NCBI RefSeq assembly: GCF_001672295.1 | Contig: NZ_JXMS01000001.1 | Span: 186,001-250,000 of the forward strand | Source of the DNA: Halodesulfovibrio spirochaetisodalis | GTDB taxonomy: Bacteria; Desulfobacterota; Desulfovibrionia; Desulfovibrionales; Desulfovibrionaceae | Reading direction: 5' to 3' | DNA length: 64,000 nt | Translations under genes and position numbers: made by a program | The notes under the pieces: generated by a model | Told to the model about the DNA's origin: nothing | What the model saw: only the letters and a program-made list of their open reading frames with translations | The model's database searches: none | Shown: piece after piece, positions 15,973 to 24,369 of the stretch | Numbering within the stretch: position 1 is the first letter of the stretch | Layout of the letters: each line of letters begins with the position of its first letter

Positions 15973-16363
15973 GGTTCCTCGATGATTTAAAAAAAAATGA
16001 GAAAATTCGGTGCTTATTCCAGTATGCTTCATTTTCTCAGCAACTTTTTTTTATAAAAGTATAAGTTTGAAAACGACTACCAGTGTATGTTTGAACTGCC
16101 CGTTTGAGTTTCACTAGTGATGTTTGTGAGCGTGTTCGATTCTATCAAACAGAAGTTGCGATGCGATGGCAGTGTTTTTAATAATAAGTTGGGAGAGGGG
16201 CGCGTTTTGAGGTTGCTAGAAACGTAGCTAAGTTGTTCGTATGTCGAATAGTGTGCCGTTTGGTGAGGGCAGCTTGAAGAAAAATGTCTGTAAGTATAGG
16301 TTGTTGCGAATTAATAGTGTTTACACGGTCTGCAGAAGATTGCATCTAACTAATTTTAGAAAC
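15973..16363. other. Intergenic stretch before repeat R3
   Basis: About 390 bp with no supported gene. It holds the upstream region of the DUF4331-like gene and ends at the R3 copy of the ssrA terminator. Confidence 0.5.
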
Positions 16364-16416
16364 AAAAAAAGCTCTACTCCCTTTCAGGATTAGAGCTTTA
16401 AAATCTCATGGTGGAG
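16364..16416 (-). repeat. Copy R3 of the ssrA 3' end plus terminator
   Basis: 53 bp match 17429-17481 with two changes (CTACTCC for CTAATCC; AAAATCTC for AAAACCTC). The match includes the tmRNA CCA end and the first bases of the acceptor stem (TGGTGGAG) before it diverges. One change lies in the terminator stem, so this copy has drifted. Confidence 0.85.
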
Positions 16417-16515
16417 CTGACTTCTTATGCACATCACTCTATGACGGCTTGGAACCTAAAATCAGTGCGGTGTGTAGAAAAGTGAAGTCGGAAAGTGAAT
16501 AGTTTTACGTTGTCG

Positions 16516-17157
16516 TTATAATCCATAGTCTCCTTTTACTAAAACTATAGATATTCGTTTTGCAGGCCAGCTTTTTTCTGTAATAGTCCAAGTGTTACAG
16601 ATGCGCTCTGGACTTTTACAGTTCATGCATTTTCCTGTCTTAGTACATGGTGTTTTAGAACCATGACGCTTTGCATTAAGTGGAGCTGCAACTTCGCGTA
16701 AGCGAGTCATTGCATCTTCTAGCGTGTCTACAATCTTGTTTGTGCCTATGGTAAGAACAACTTTATTTGGGCCCCATACAATGCCACCAACCCTGTTGCC
16801 AACCATGTCTAAATTCACGATCTGTCCGCCTGATGTTAGGGCATTGCTGCCTGTGAAAAAAACTTCAGACAGAAGAGCTTCTCGGCGACGTTCTAAAATT
16901 TCTTTTCGTTCTACTCCTGACTCAAACGTGTCTAGAAAACGCCAGCCATCTCGCTGCGGTAACGATTTGAGGTCGTCCAGTACACCTGTTTCGATAAAGG
17001 TTACGGAGTCTCCGTATGAAACGAGCCCAGGGGTAATGCATGGCAAAATATCATCTGTAATAATTTTTCGTGCATGTTCAAGGTCTTCAGCAACAAAGAC
17101 TTCAAAATTATTTGTAGTTAATGCGCCGATTGTTTTTTCAAAAAGCTGAGGATTCAT
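16516..17157 (-). CDS. LUD-domain (LutC/YkgG-like) protein
   Basis: The 213-residue protein matches the LUD domain (DUF162) of lactate-utilisation proteins: GLVSYGDSVTFIETGVLDDL, FFTGSNALTSGGQIVNLDMV, GNRVGGIVWGPNKVVLTIGT. A C-terminal Cys group (PCTKTGKCMNCKSPERIC) is typical of the stand-alone clostridial/deltaproteobacterial form and may bind a metal. The start has a GGAGAG site. It is cargo of the R3-R4 segment of the array; no lutA/lutB partners are nearby. Substrate unknown. Confidence 0.88.
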   Translation of the reverse strand: MNPQLFEKTIGALTTNNFEVFVAEDLEHARKIITDDILPCITPGLVSYGDSVTFIETGVLDDLKSLPQRDGWRFLDTFESGVERKEILERRREALLSEVFFTGSNALTSGGQIVNLDMVGNRVGGIVWGPNKVVLTIGTNKIVDTLEDAMTRLREVAAPLNAKRHGSKTPCTKTGKCMNCKSPERICNTWTITEKSWPAKRISIVLVKGDYGL

Positions 17158-17253
17158 GAACTCTCCAGTTTAAATGACAGTTGTCTATAGAATAGTTGCG
17201 GCGGGTGGCCATTTATTGCTGTTAAGAAATTGTTATCAGCGGCAACTGAGAAC

Positions 17254-17430
17254 ATGATTTCACGTTTATCTATTGTAGAACTCAGGTCAACCAGAACATT
17301 AAGCTCCATAGCTGAGGGCGGTATTGATGAAAATGGTGCAGGGTATATCGCTGAAGATACTGTGGGTTATTGGGAAATGGCAAAAGCCGTGGGCTTAACA
17401 TTGCTTCCGTTTAAGAGGTCGTTACAATAA
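17254..17430 (+). CDS. Possible small protein next to ssrA
   Basis: This is 58 codons from ATG 17254 (TTG 17230 is also in frame): MISRLSIVELRSTRTLSSIA and onward. It has no clear ribosome binding site and no known motif. It ends on the edge of the ssrA terminator repeat. It may be a gene fragment left by insertion. Weakly supported. Confidence 0.25.
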   Translation: MISRLSIVELRSTRTLSSIAEGGIDENGAGYIAEDTVGYWEMAKAVGLTLLPFKRSLQ

Positions 17431-17473
17431 AAAAAGCTCTAATCCCTTTCAGGATTAGAGCTTTAAAACCTCA
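17429..17473 (-). terminator. ssrA terminator (repeat R4, native copy)
   Basis: On minus, GCTCTAATCC/GGATTAGAGC arms with loop TGAAAG and a run of seven T. It directly follows the tmRNA CCA end. It is the master copy of the repeats at 13311, 14767 and 16364. Confidence 0.92.
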
Positions 17474-17834
17474 TGGTGGAGGCGGCGAGAATCGAACTCG
17501 CGTCCGAGAATGGTCCACTCGAAGCTTCTACAGGTTTAGTTCTGGATTAATTTTTCTTACTGTACGCTTTGCCCCAGAACAGGCGACGTAAAGCCAGTTC
17601 GCTGTATAAGTTTCGCTCCAGCTGCAGCAAACGCCTACTGAAACTAGTCGGATAAGTGTTTTGTCATTCTCTAAGCCTATCTGACGTCAACAAAGAGAAC
17701 GTGGCGGTCAATTAAGCTGCCATTGCGTATTCGTAATCGTTTGCAATTACTTTAATGCCGCTTTTTACGAGGCCAGCGGCGCCTCGACCTGCAACTCCGG
17801 CTTCTTCTATCCCCGTCGAAACCAGTGCGCCCCC
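17474..17834 (-). ncRNA. ssrA: Transfer-messenger RNA (tmRNA)
   Basis: This 361-nt RNA rescues stalled ribosomes. The 3' end on minus gives a T-arm GCGAG-TTCGATT-CTCGC, acceptor strand CGCCTCC, discriminator A and encoded CCA; the 5' end GGGGGCG (17828-17834) pairs with it. The tag frame (17712-17744) reads ANDYEYAMAA then TAA. The 5' and 3' halves together give the usual one-piece tmRNA. It is followed by its own terminator, and the 3' end is a well-known integration target, used here several times over. Confidence 0.96.
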
Positions 17835-18066
17835 ATAAATTTGGGAGTATCTGTTGTCAGCATAAACGGGACTGACAGCAGATAGTTTAGTGTGCGTGGT
17901 AATGGCATATTCTGCAAGCAGAATCCATCAACGCAGGCGAAAGTTACTACGCCTTTTTAGTTGCCCCTGCAAGCATAAAATGCAGTATTCAGGGACGGTA
18001 CAGCCTTGTTTCAGGCGCACAGAAAATATAATGCGTATTTCCTGCTTGTCCAGAACAGGGCTGAAA

Positions 18067-19182
18067 TTATTTTGATAAATCGTCAATAATCAGCTGTGCC
18101 GCACGGTTAGCAGCACCGGGGTCACCCACTTTGGAGCGCAGTGTTGCTAAATCGTTACGGATAGCTTCAAGTTTACCCGGTGTGTTGAGCCATGCAAGGG
18201 CACGCTGGGCAACCACATCGCCGTTGGCGTCTTCCTGCAAAAGTTCCGGAAAGACCTCGCGGCCCATGATGAGGTTAGGAAGCCCGATGTATGGAACCTC
18301 AATAAACTTGGTTGCCAGATAAAACGTTAACTTTGAAAGCTGGTATGTGATGAGGGTTGGTGTTCCCACAAGGGCAGATTCCAGTGTTACGGTACCGGAT
18401 GCAGCAATAAGCATGTTGCAGCTGCGCATGAATGCGTAGCGGTCTTCAGGGGAGTGAATGGTGAGCGGAACTGATGATGTCCACAGCTCCTGCAAACGCT
18501 CGCGGGAAATCCCCGGTGCCTGAATGCAGTGGAATTCCAGCTCTGGTCTAGCCTGCGCCATAATGGTTGCCGCACGGGAAAATTGAGGCATGAGCGCTTC
18601 AATTTCTTTTTTACGGCTGCCGGGAAGGATGCCGATGCGGTTTCGTTCTGGGCGAATGTGATCAAGAGAATCCCAGTCGATAACATCAACAAGCGGGTTG
18701 CCGATGTAGTCGATCTCCATGTTGAACTGTTTGTAGAATTCAACTTCAAACGGGAGAATGGAAAAGAGTCGGGTTACATGCTTGGCAATAAATTTGGCTC
18801 TGCCTGTTCGCCACGCCCACAGTTTCGGGGAAATGTAGTAGTAGACAGGAATGCCCAGCTTGGAGGCATACTTGGCAACGCGGAAGTTGAACTCCGGCGC
18901 GTCAATCAGGATGACGGCGTCGGGTCTGCGTTCTGCCAGTTCGCGCTTGATTTGGTTCAGCATCTTGATGATGTCGAAAATCTTGGCGAAAACTTCCGTA
19001 AATCCCATCACAGAAAGGTCTTCAACACGTAGAACTGCTTCCAGTCCTCTGGAACGCATTTCCGGCCCGCCCATGCCGCAGAATTCAGTCTCCGGTGCAA
19101 TTGCTGAAATGGCCTCTATGAGCTTTCCGCCATGCAGATCGCCGGAAGTTTCTCCGGCATTGATCCATATTTTTTTACCCAT
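18067..19182 (-). CDS. lpxB: Lipid-A-disaccharide synthase
   Basis: This peripheral membrane glycosyltransferase joins UDP-diacylglucosamine and lipid X to make lipid A disaccharide. The 371-residue protein has INAGETSGDLHGG at the start, VILIDAPEFNFRVAKYA, GIPVYYYISPKLWAWR, IGNPLVD, GILPGSRKKEIEALMPQ and a C-terminal SGTVTLESALVGTPT, all conserved in LpxB. I use ATG 19182 (AAGGG upstream) rather than TTG 19185. It follows the nucleoside-recognition protein gene with a 13-bp gap, so the two form an operon. Confidence 0.97.
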   Translation of the reverse strand: MGKKIWINAGETSGDLHGGKLIEAISAIAPETEFCGMGGPEMRSRGLEAVLRVEDLSVMGFTEVFAKIFDIIKMLNQIKRELAERRPDAVILIDAPEFNFRVAKYASKLGIPVYYYISPKLWAWRTGRAKFIAKHVTRLFSILPFEVEFYKQFNMEIDYIGNPLVDVIDWDSLDHIRPERNRIGILPGSRKKEIEALMPQFSRAATIMAQARPELEFHCIQAPGISRERLQELWTSSVPLTIHSPEDRYAFMRSCNMLIAASGTVTLESALVGTPTLITYQLSKLTFYLATKFIEVPYIGLPNLIMGREVFPELLQEDANGDVVAQRALAWLNTPGKLEAIRNDLATLRSKVGDPGAANRAAQLIIDDLSK

Positions 19183-19195
19183 CAAAAATCCCTTG

Positions 19196-20143
19196 TTAGT
19201 CCGCTTTGGTGACAGCAGTCGCTGGTTCGTTAGAGTAAAAACGCATCATAATTCCTACAAACAGGAGAGCAAACACAAGTCGTCCCCAGAATGTCCCGCT
19301 TGTATGTGCGCCGAGAAGCATCATCAGCAGCGTGTCTTCGATAAGTGCGTGAGCCAGTCCCATAAGGGTGAGTGATGCAAACACATCACGTTTGGACAAC
19401 GCACCGGATTTAACCTCATGGATAATAAGGCCGCCGCCGTAGGTAATTCCCAGTGAAAGCCCCAGTACTGTAATAGTGGCAGCGTCTTTGCCAATACCGA
19501 TTGCCTGCAGAACCGGTTTGAGTATGGTGTTGAGCTTTTCTGTTATGCCATAATATGTGAGCAAGCGCATTATGGTAAACAGGGCAAGAATAATGAAGAA
19601 CAGATACAATAGATTACCTGCTTCATTAAGCGCCCACGGGAGTATTCCTGCTTCCGGCATTTGCGGTTCCCACAGGATTTTACTCGGGCCGGAAAGCAAA
19701 CCTGTTTTGGCAAAAATAAGATGCATTATGAAGCCCAGAAGAAACGCAGAAAGCATGCGGACTGCAATTTGTCCTATCATGGATACACCACATTTTTGGG
19801 CAACCTTACATTCAACCGGAAGCGAATGCGCAATGAGCATCATGGTGGCGAGTGTTGTAATTTGTGCAACACTCAGTGGCTCCATTGTAGGCACCATGGA
19901 GATATACACAATCAGGCCGCTGTACAGGTTCACTATGATTGATGTGGCCCATACAAGCCCCATCTCTGCGGGAAGACCGGCAAGGTTCATAACCGGTTTA
20001 AGAGGTACTGCTAGGTATTGTACGAGTTCGAACTCTTGAAGGATTTTAACAATGATGATGACAGGGATCATAACCTTATAGAGATCAAGACTGGCTGAAA
20101 TAGCATCTTTCACCAGACTCTTGCATGCATTAACGAGGTTCAC
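19196..20143 (-). CDS. Nucleoside-recognition (Gate) domain membrane protein
   Basis: The 315-residue integral membrane protein has about 8 hydrophobic segments. Two Gate-type halves are visible (IPVIIIVKILQEFELVQYLA... and ILALFTIMRLLTYYGITEKL... with LSLGITYGGGLIIHEVKSGA). Proteins of this group resemble pieces of nucleoside transporters and spore-maturation proteins; their cargo is unknown. The start is GTG with AAAGGA 8 nt upstream. It lies directly upstream of lpxB, so an envelope-related role is possible. Confidence 0.85.
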   Translation of the reverse strand: MNLVNACKSLVKDAISASLDLYKVMIPVIIIVKILQEFELVQYLAVPLKPVMNLAGLPAEMGLVWATSIIVNLYSGLIVYISMVPTMEPLSVAQITTLATMMLIAHSLPVECKVAQKCGVSMIGQIAVRMLSAFLLGFIMHLIFAKTGLLSGPSKILWEPQMPEAGILPWALNEAGNLLYLFFIILALFTIMRLLTYYGITEKLNTILKPVLQAIGIGKDAATITVLGLSLGITYGGGLIIHEVKSGALSKRDVFASLTLMGLAHALIEDTLLMMLLGAHTSGTFWGRLVFALLFVGIMMRFYSNEPATAVTKAD

Positions 20144-20431
20144 AGCAGTATCCTTTCAACTGTTCAAATAGGCAGGTGGTTACAAAGGTTCATGTCCAAG
20201 CAGGACAGAGCAGGCTCAACACGATTATTGCCGGAGAGAAATGAAGGTGGTGAGCAGGTCGTATGAAAGATTTTTCTCACAACTAAGAGTAAGTATCTCA
20301 GTTGTTATGAGCGCATTTGCTCCGACAATGAGTAAATACTCGCGTTGTGCTGCGTCAAGCAAGAATCACACAAAATGTATCTGCTTACTAAGCAGACAGG
20401 TTCTGCAATGCACTTGGACGCTGTAACAAAT

Positions 20432-20459
20432 ACGCCACTGGAATGAAATCCAGTGGCGT
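20432..20459 (-). terminator. Terminator-like hairpin after rmlB
   Basis: ACGCCACTGGA/TCCAGTGGCGT, an 11-bp stem with 6-nt loop, 27 bp past the rmlB stop on minus. The U-tract is weak (ATTTGTT). The rest of the gap (20144-20431) shows no gene. Confidence 0.65.
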
Positions 20460-20485
20460 TAGAAATTGTATGAATACAAAGGCGG

Positions 20486-21508
20486 TTACTTGTCGCCGTA
20501 CCATTTTTTTATGAAGTCAAGGTACGCACCGGACTGAACATTCTGCAACCACTCGGTGTTGTCTCTGTACCAGTCGAGAGTTTCCTGTATGCCGCGTTCA
20601 AAAGAGTATTCAGGTTCGTACCCGAGTTCTTTTTGCGCAAGGGAGTAGTTCATGGCGTATCGGCGGTCATGCCCCGGACGGTCTTTAACAAAGGTGATCA
20701 GGTCTTCGGATTTACCGAGATCTGCCAGAATGGTGCGGATAACGTCAAGGTTGGTGCGTTCAGCATTGCCCCCGAAGTTATATGCCTTGCCTGCTTTACC
20801 CTTCATAAGGGTAAGATGCACGCCTTTGCAGTGATCGGAAACGTGAATCCAGTCACGGATGTTCATTCCGGTTCCGTAAACAGGCAGGGGCTTGTCTTCG
20901 GATGCAAGGGTGAACATCAGCGGGATAAGCTTTTCAGGGAACTGGTACGGGCCGTAGTTGTTGGAACAACGGGTAATGGACACGTTGTATCCGTACGTAC
21001 GGTAAAACGCATAGGCAAGCATGTCCGCAGATGCTTTCGAGGCAGAGTACGGGCTGCTTGGATGAAGCGGTGTTTCTTCGGTAAATGCAGGGTCATCAAG
21101 GGAGAGGTCTCCGTATACTTCGTCCGTGGAAACATGAACAAAGCGCTCGATGTTCGCATTACGCGCAGCCGTCAACAGAACCTGTGTGCCCATGACATTG
21201 GTTGTGATGAACGGAGACGGATCATTAATAGATCTGTCCACATGGGATTCAGCTGCAAAGTTGACAACAGCGTCGATGTCATACTTTTCAAAAATTGTGG
21301 CAACTGCATCGGCGTTTGCAATATCTGCATGTTCAAAGAAGTAGCGGCTGCCGCCGTATTCTTTTTCTATAGACTGTAAGTTTAACAGGTTACCCGCGTA
21401 GGTGAGCTTATCAATGTTGATGACGGTGATGTCATTAAATGTATTGAAGATATAGTGAATGTAGTTGGAACCGATAAAGCCGCAACCGCCCGTAACGAGT
21501 AAGTTCAT
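20486..21508 (-). CDS. rmlB: dTDP-glucose 4,6-dehydratase
   Basis: This is the second step of dTDP-rhamnose synthesis (dTDP-glucose to 4-keto-6-deoxyglucose), for LPS or glycan. The 340-residue protein has the Rossmann motif GGCGFIGSNYI, NFAAESHVDRSI, STDEVYGDL, the catalytic YSASKAS (Tyr/Lys) and CSNNYGPYQFPEKLIPL, all diagnostic. An AGAGG site precedes the ATG. The other rml genes are not adjacent, so a scattered pathway is likely; an alternative role in another nucleotide sugar cannot be excluded. Confidence 0.95.
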   Translation of the reverse strand: MNLLVTGGCGFIGSNYIHYIFNTFNDITVINIDKLTYAGNLLNLQSIEKEYGGSRYFFEHADIANADAVATIFEKYDIDAVVNFAAESHVDRSINDPSPFITTNVMGTQVLLTAARNANIERFVHVSTDEVYGDLSLDDPAFTEETPLHPSSPYSASKASADMLAYAFYRTYGYNVSITRCSNNYGPYQFPEKLIPLMFTLASEDKPLPVYGTGMNIRDWIHVSDHCKGVHLTLMKGKAGKAYNFGGNAERTNLDVIRTILADLGKSEDLITFVKDRPGHDRRYAMNYSLAQKELGYEPEYSFERGIQETLDWYRDNTEWLQNVQSGAYLDFIKKWYGDK

Positions 21509-21996
21509 ATAAAGACCTCTTAAAGAGTGATAAAATTTGTGCTGTTGTAACGACAGATACAGTCAAGGTCAAACCGGAAGATTCTCAAGTAAAAATATAA
21601 CTTTTTTGGATAGATATGTGGTATTGTTTGCGCGTGTATAGCAGGTAGGCACGATAGAGGTGGCTTGTCTACGCAGGTTGCTTCAACGCAGTGGTAAACG
21701 CGAAATTGCAGTCATGGGAAATTTGGAAAGAATGCTTGTTCAGGCTTTTCTATATACTATCAGGTGGATAGAAGAATGTCGTTTCATCAACTGATACTAT
21801 TGCGTAGCTGCAGTTGTGTTAACAACAATTACCAGTGTTGAACCTGACAAGAGACGGACAACCTTGCTAATTATGCGTAGATTAGATATTTTATTTTGTT
21901 CAAATTTGCTGGGTTGCTTTTGATCAGCCAGCTTCTGGCAACGTCTTTCGGCTTTCGTGCTTCCATTCACCACCAGACTTATTCCAGCGTGTGTAT
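21509..21996. other. Divergent intergenic region between rmlB and cbiK
   Basis: About 490 bp. I looked for a cobalamin riboswitch because cbiK is a B12 gene, but found no B12 box (GCCACTG) or typical paired elements. Promoters for both genes must lie here; none is clear. Confidence 0.5.
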
Positions 21997-22779
21997 ATGA
22001 AGAAAGGTATTCTACTTGTGGCTTTTGGCGCTAATAATTTGCAGGCGCATCAGACTCTCAGACTTCTGGATGAACGGGTTCGAGCCCGTTTTGCAGGAGT
22101 AAATGTCCGGCTTGCGTTCACCTCTGAACTTATTCGCGACCGTCTTGCTGCTCAGCGTGTAAAACGGGATTCCGTTGTAAAGGCGCTGGAAAAAATGGCC
22201 TTTGAAAACTACACACACATTGCAGTTCAGTCGCTGCATATTATTCCCGGTGTGGAATACGAAGATCTCTGTACGCACGCCCACACTTTGGTTACCTCTG
22301 GTCGGTTGCAGAGTGTACAGGTGGGGGCGCCGTTACTGAATTCACAGGAAGACATTGCACAGGTTGTCACTGCGATTATGCAGCACTTGCCTCCGGCCAG
22401 AAAGGCAGAGGAAGGAGTTGTCTTTATGGGGCACGGGTCATCCCATGAAGGGGACAGCTGTTACGATGCTGTGTATCAGCAATTGCAGAAAATTGATCAG
22501 AATATTTTTCTCGGAACAATGGACGGTAATCATACTCTGGAGCACATTTTACCGGAGTTGAAGCGCAAGGAGATATCCCGCGTGTGGTTGATGCCGTTTT
22601 TGTCCGTAGTGGGACGCCATGCCCGAAATGACATGGCCGGCAGCGATGCTGATTCCTGGAAATCTCAGCTGGAGGCCGCAGGTATCCGTTGTACGCCTAT
22701 GGTACTTGGGCTTGCTGAGTATTCTGGATTTGTTGATATTTGGTTGAATCATTTGGAAAGAACATTGAAGCTGTTGTAA
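21997..22779 (+). CDS. cbiK: Sirohydrochlorin cobaltochelatase, cytosolic type
   Basis: It inserts Co2+ into sirohydrochlorin in anaerobic B12 synthesis (and may insert Fe2+ for siroheme in this group). The 260-residue protein has ILLVAFGANN, VQSLHIIPGVEYEDL (metal-binding His), GVVFMGHGSSHEGD (second His), GTMDGNHTLEHILPEL and PFLSVVGRHARNDMAG. There is no signal peptide, so it matches the cytosolic rather than the periplasmic form known from Desulfovibrio. The start is ATG 21997 rather than GTG 21991. It is followed after 24 bp by an exported protein gene, probably in the same operon. Confidence 0.94.
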   Translation: MKKGILLVAFGANNLQAHQTLRLLDERVRARFAGVNVRLAFTSELIRDRLAAQRVKRDSVVKALEKMAFENYTHIAVQSLHIIPGVEYEDLCTHAHTLVTSGRLQSVQVGAPLLNSQEDIAQVVTAIMQHLPPARKAEEGVVFMGHGSSHEGDSCYDAVYQQLQKIDQNIFLGTMDGNHTLEHILPELKRKEISRVWLMPFLSVVGRHARNDMAGSDADSWKSQLEAAGIRCTPMVLGLAEYSGFVDIWLNHLERTLKLL

Positions 22780-22803
22780 TGCGGTAGGAATTGAGAGGGT
22801 GAC

Positions 22804-24069
22804 ATGGTGAGTAAAAAAGTACTGGCTAGCGTCTGTTTAGCGACGTTGCTGGTGGGAACTCAGGCTGCGGCAGAGAATACGGGGGTAGAATCTGTTGCAG
22901 GTAACGCTTCTGACGCCACGGCAGTATCAGCTGCCGGAGAAGCAGGTTCCGAACTGTCCCAGATTCAACTATTAGAACAGGCTATTCGCGAGGTGGAGGC
23001 ACAGGTAGCTCGCGAAGGCCAAAGTGAAACAATGCCGAGCGAAGCTGCTCCGCAAAGCACAACACAACAAATTTCTCCACAGTCTGCTCCAGTATTGAGC
23101 AAGGTAACTCCGGTCATGAAGTATCAGGGTCAGCAGCCTGTGCAGCATGCACAAGGAAGCACATCTCCTGCTCAAGCTCCTCGTACCGTATATCGCGGGG
23201 GGACTGGATTGAGTGCGGAAACGCCGTCTGCACCGCTGGTCAATGACGAAGGGTTCAAAATGGATGCGGCTGATGCATATGAGCCTGGGTTTATTCAGGA
23301 GTTTGATAATGGTGCCATCAACTGGCTGACAGGCGTTGTGACAGCTACAGGTGAAAGCTATGCCTCTGGCCTTGAGGTAAGCAGCCGTCAAGCGCGCTTG
23401 AGAACAGTTCGTGCGGCTACTATTGAGGCACGTAAAAATTTGTTCAAAATTCTGGGTAAAATCCCTGTGACAGAAAGGTTGCATGTCCGCAATATTCTTC
23501 ATTCTGATGAAGATGTTATGCAGTATGTCCGGGGTGATATGCAAAATTCACGAATCATGTCTACCGCCTTTAATGAGGATGGCGTGGCTACGGTAACGGT
23601 CAGCGTAACGCTTCGGGGAGTGTTTCTTGAAAAGTTGATCGGTAAACGTGTCAGCTTCCATCGACTGAATAAGAATCCGTATTCTGGTAGCACGAACAAT
23701 GCTGCTGGTGCACAAAATTCTTTGCCGATAACCTACACAGGGTTGCTTGTGGACGCTCGCGATGTGGGCGTTAATCCGGCAATCACCATGAACATTGTGG
23801 ATGAAGCAGGGCAGGTATTGTACAGCCCGCGGATTGTAACCCGCAACGTGGCGTTGAAGAAAGGAATGGTTGAATACGCAGGCTCTTGGGAAGAAGGCGT
23901 TGCTTCAGAACGTAGTGCAAGTAACCCGCTCATTCTGAAGGCTGTGACTGTTCAAGGAAAGGCTCGAAACAACATTGTTATTTCAGATGAGCAGGCTCAG
24001 TTGCTGAAGCAGATTAATAATGCAAACAAGTTCCTTGAAGAAGGGCGCGTTGTAGTTGTCTGTAGATAG
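22804..24069 (+). CDS. Exported protein with LPP20-like domain
   Basis: This 421-residue protein has a signal peptide (MVSKKVLASVCLATLLVGTQAAA) followed by a long low-complexity Ala/Gln/Ser/Pro segment (about 25-150). The folded part (about 170-275) has SSRQARLRTVRAATIEARKN and VATVTVSVTLRGVFLEKLIG, similar to LPP20/FlgP-type domains where a helix is followed by strands. A second domain with ITYTGLLVDARDVG and a strand-rich C-terminus follows, as in such outer-membrane-associated proteins. The start has a GAGAGGGTG site. No lipobox is seen. Function unknown; cotranscription with cbiK may be incidental. Confidence 0.7.
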   Translation: MVSKKVLASVCLATLLVGTQAAAENTGVESVAGNASDATAVSAAGEAGSELSQIQLLEQAIREVEAQVAREGQSETMPSEAAPQSTTQQISPQSAPVLSKVTPVMKYQGQQPVQHAQGSTSPAQAPRTVYRGGTGLSAETPSAPLVNDEGFKMDAADAYEPGFIQEFDNGAINWLTGVVTATGESYASGLEVSSRQARLRTVRAATIEARKNLFKILGKIPVTERLHVRNILHSDEDVMQYVRGDMQNSRIMSTAFNEDGVATVTVSVTLRGVFLEKLIGKRVSFHRLNKNPYSGSTNNAAGAQNSLPITYTGLLVDARDVGVNPAITMNIVDEAGQVLYSPRIVTRNVALKKGMVEYAGSWEEGVASERSASNPLILKAVTVQGKARNNIVISDEQAQLLKQINNANKFLEEGRVVVVCR

Positions 24070-24128
24070 GGTTTCCCATTGATTCAGACGGTGATTAAGC
24101 ACATGAGCCGTAGTAGGTAATAAAGAAA

Positions 24129-24159
24129 AAAGGGATGTCTCACCATGAGGCATCCCTTT
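24129..24159. terminator. Terminator after the LPP20-like gene
   Basis: AAAGGGATGTCTCA, loop CCA, TGAGGCATCCCTTT. It is nearly identical to the hairpin at 24314-24346. Confidence 0.8.
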
Positions 24160-24313
24160 ATGTTTTATAAGAAAAATCTATGCTGCTTCAAACACCCTTT
24201 GATGAGCCGAAGCTGAGAGTAAAAAACTTTTTTTTTCGTCTGACAGGGGGTGCAGGGAGAATTATTCCCCCTGCCCGTCGGAGACAAAAAGAAAATGACG
24301 TTGTCAGCAAATA

Positions 24314-24346
24314 AAAAGGGATGCCTCAATATGAGGCATCCCTTTT
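24314..24346. terminator. Terminator after the M16 peptidase gene
   Basis: AAAAGGGATGCCTCA, loop ATA, TGAGGCATCCCTTTT: a 15-bp perfect stem with T-runs both ways. It closes the minus-strand peptidase. The 150 bp between the two hairpins hold no gene. Confidence 0.88.
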
Positions 24347-24369
24347 GGTGTATGTATCGTCACGCTCAA

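Noticed and set aside
13311-17490. Integron-type attC cassette array
   Set aside because: The repeats are copies of the ssrA 3' end and terminator, not attC palindromes, and no IntI gene is present.
21509-21996. Possible cobalamin riboswitch before cbiK
   Set aside because: No B12 box and no characteristic paired elements found by eye.
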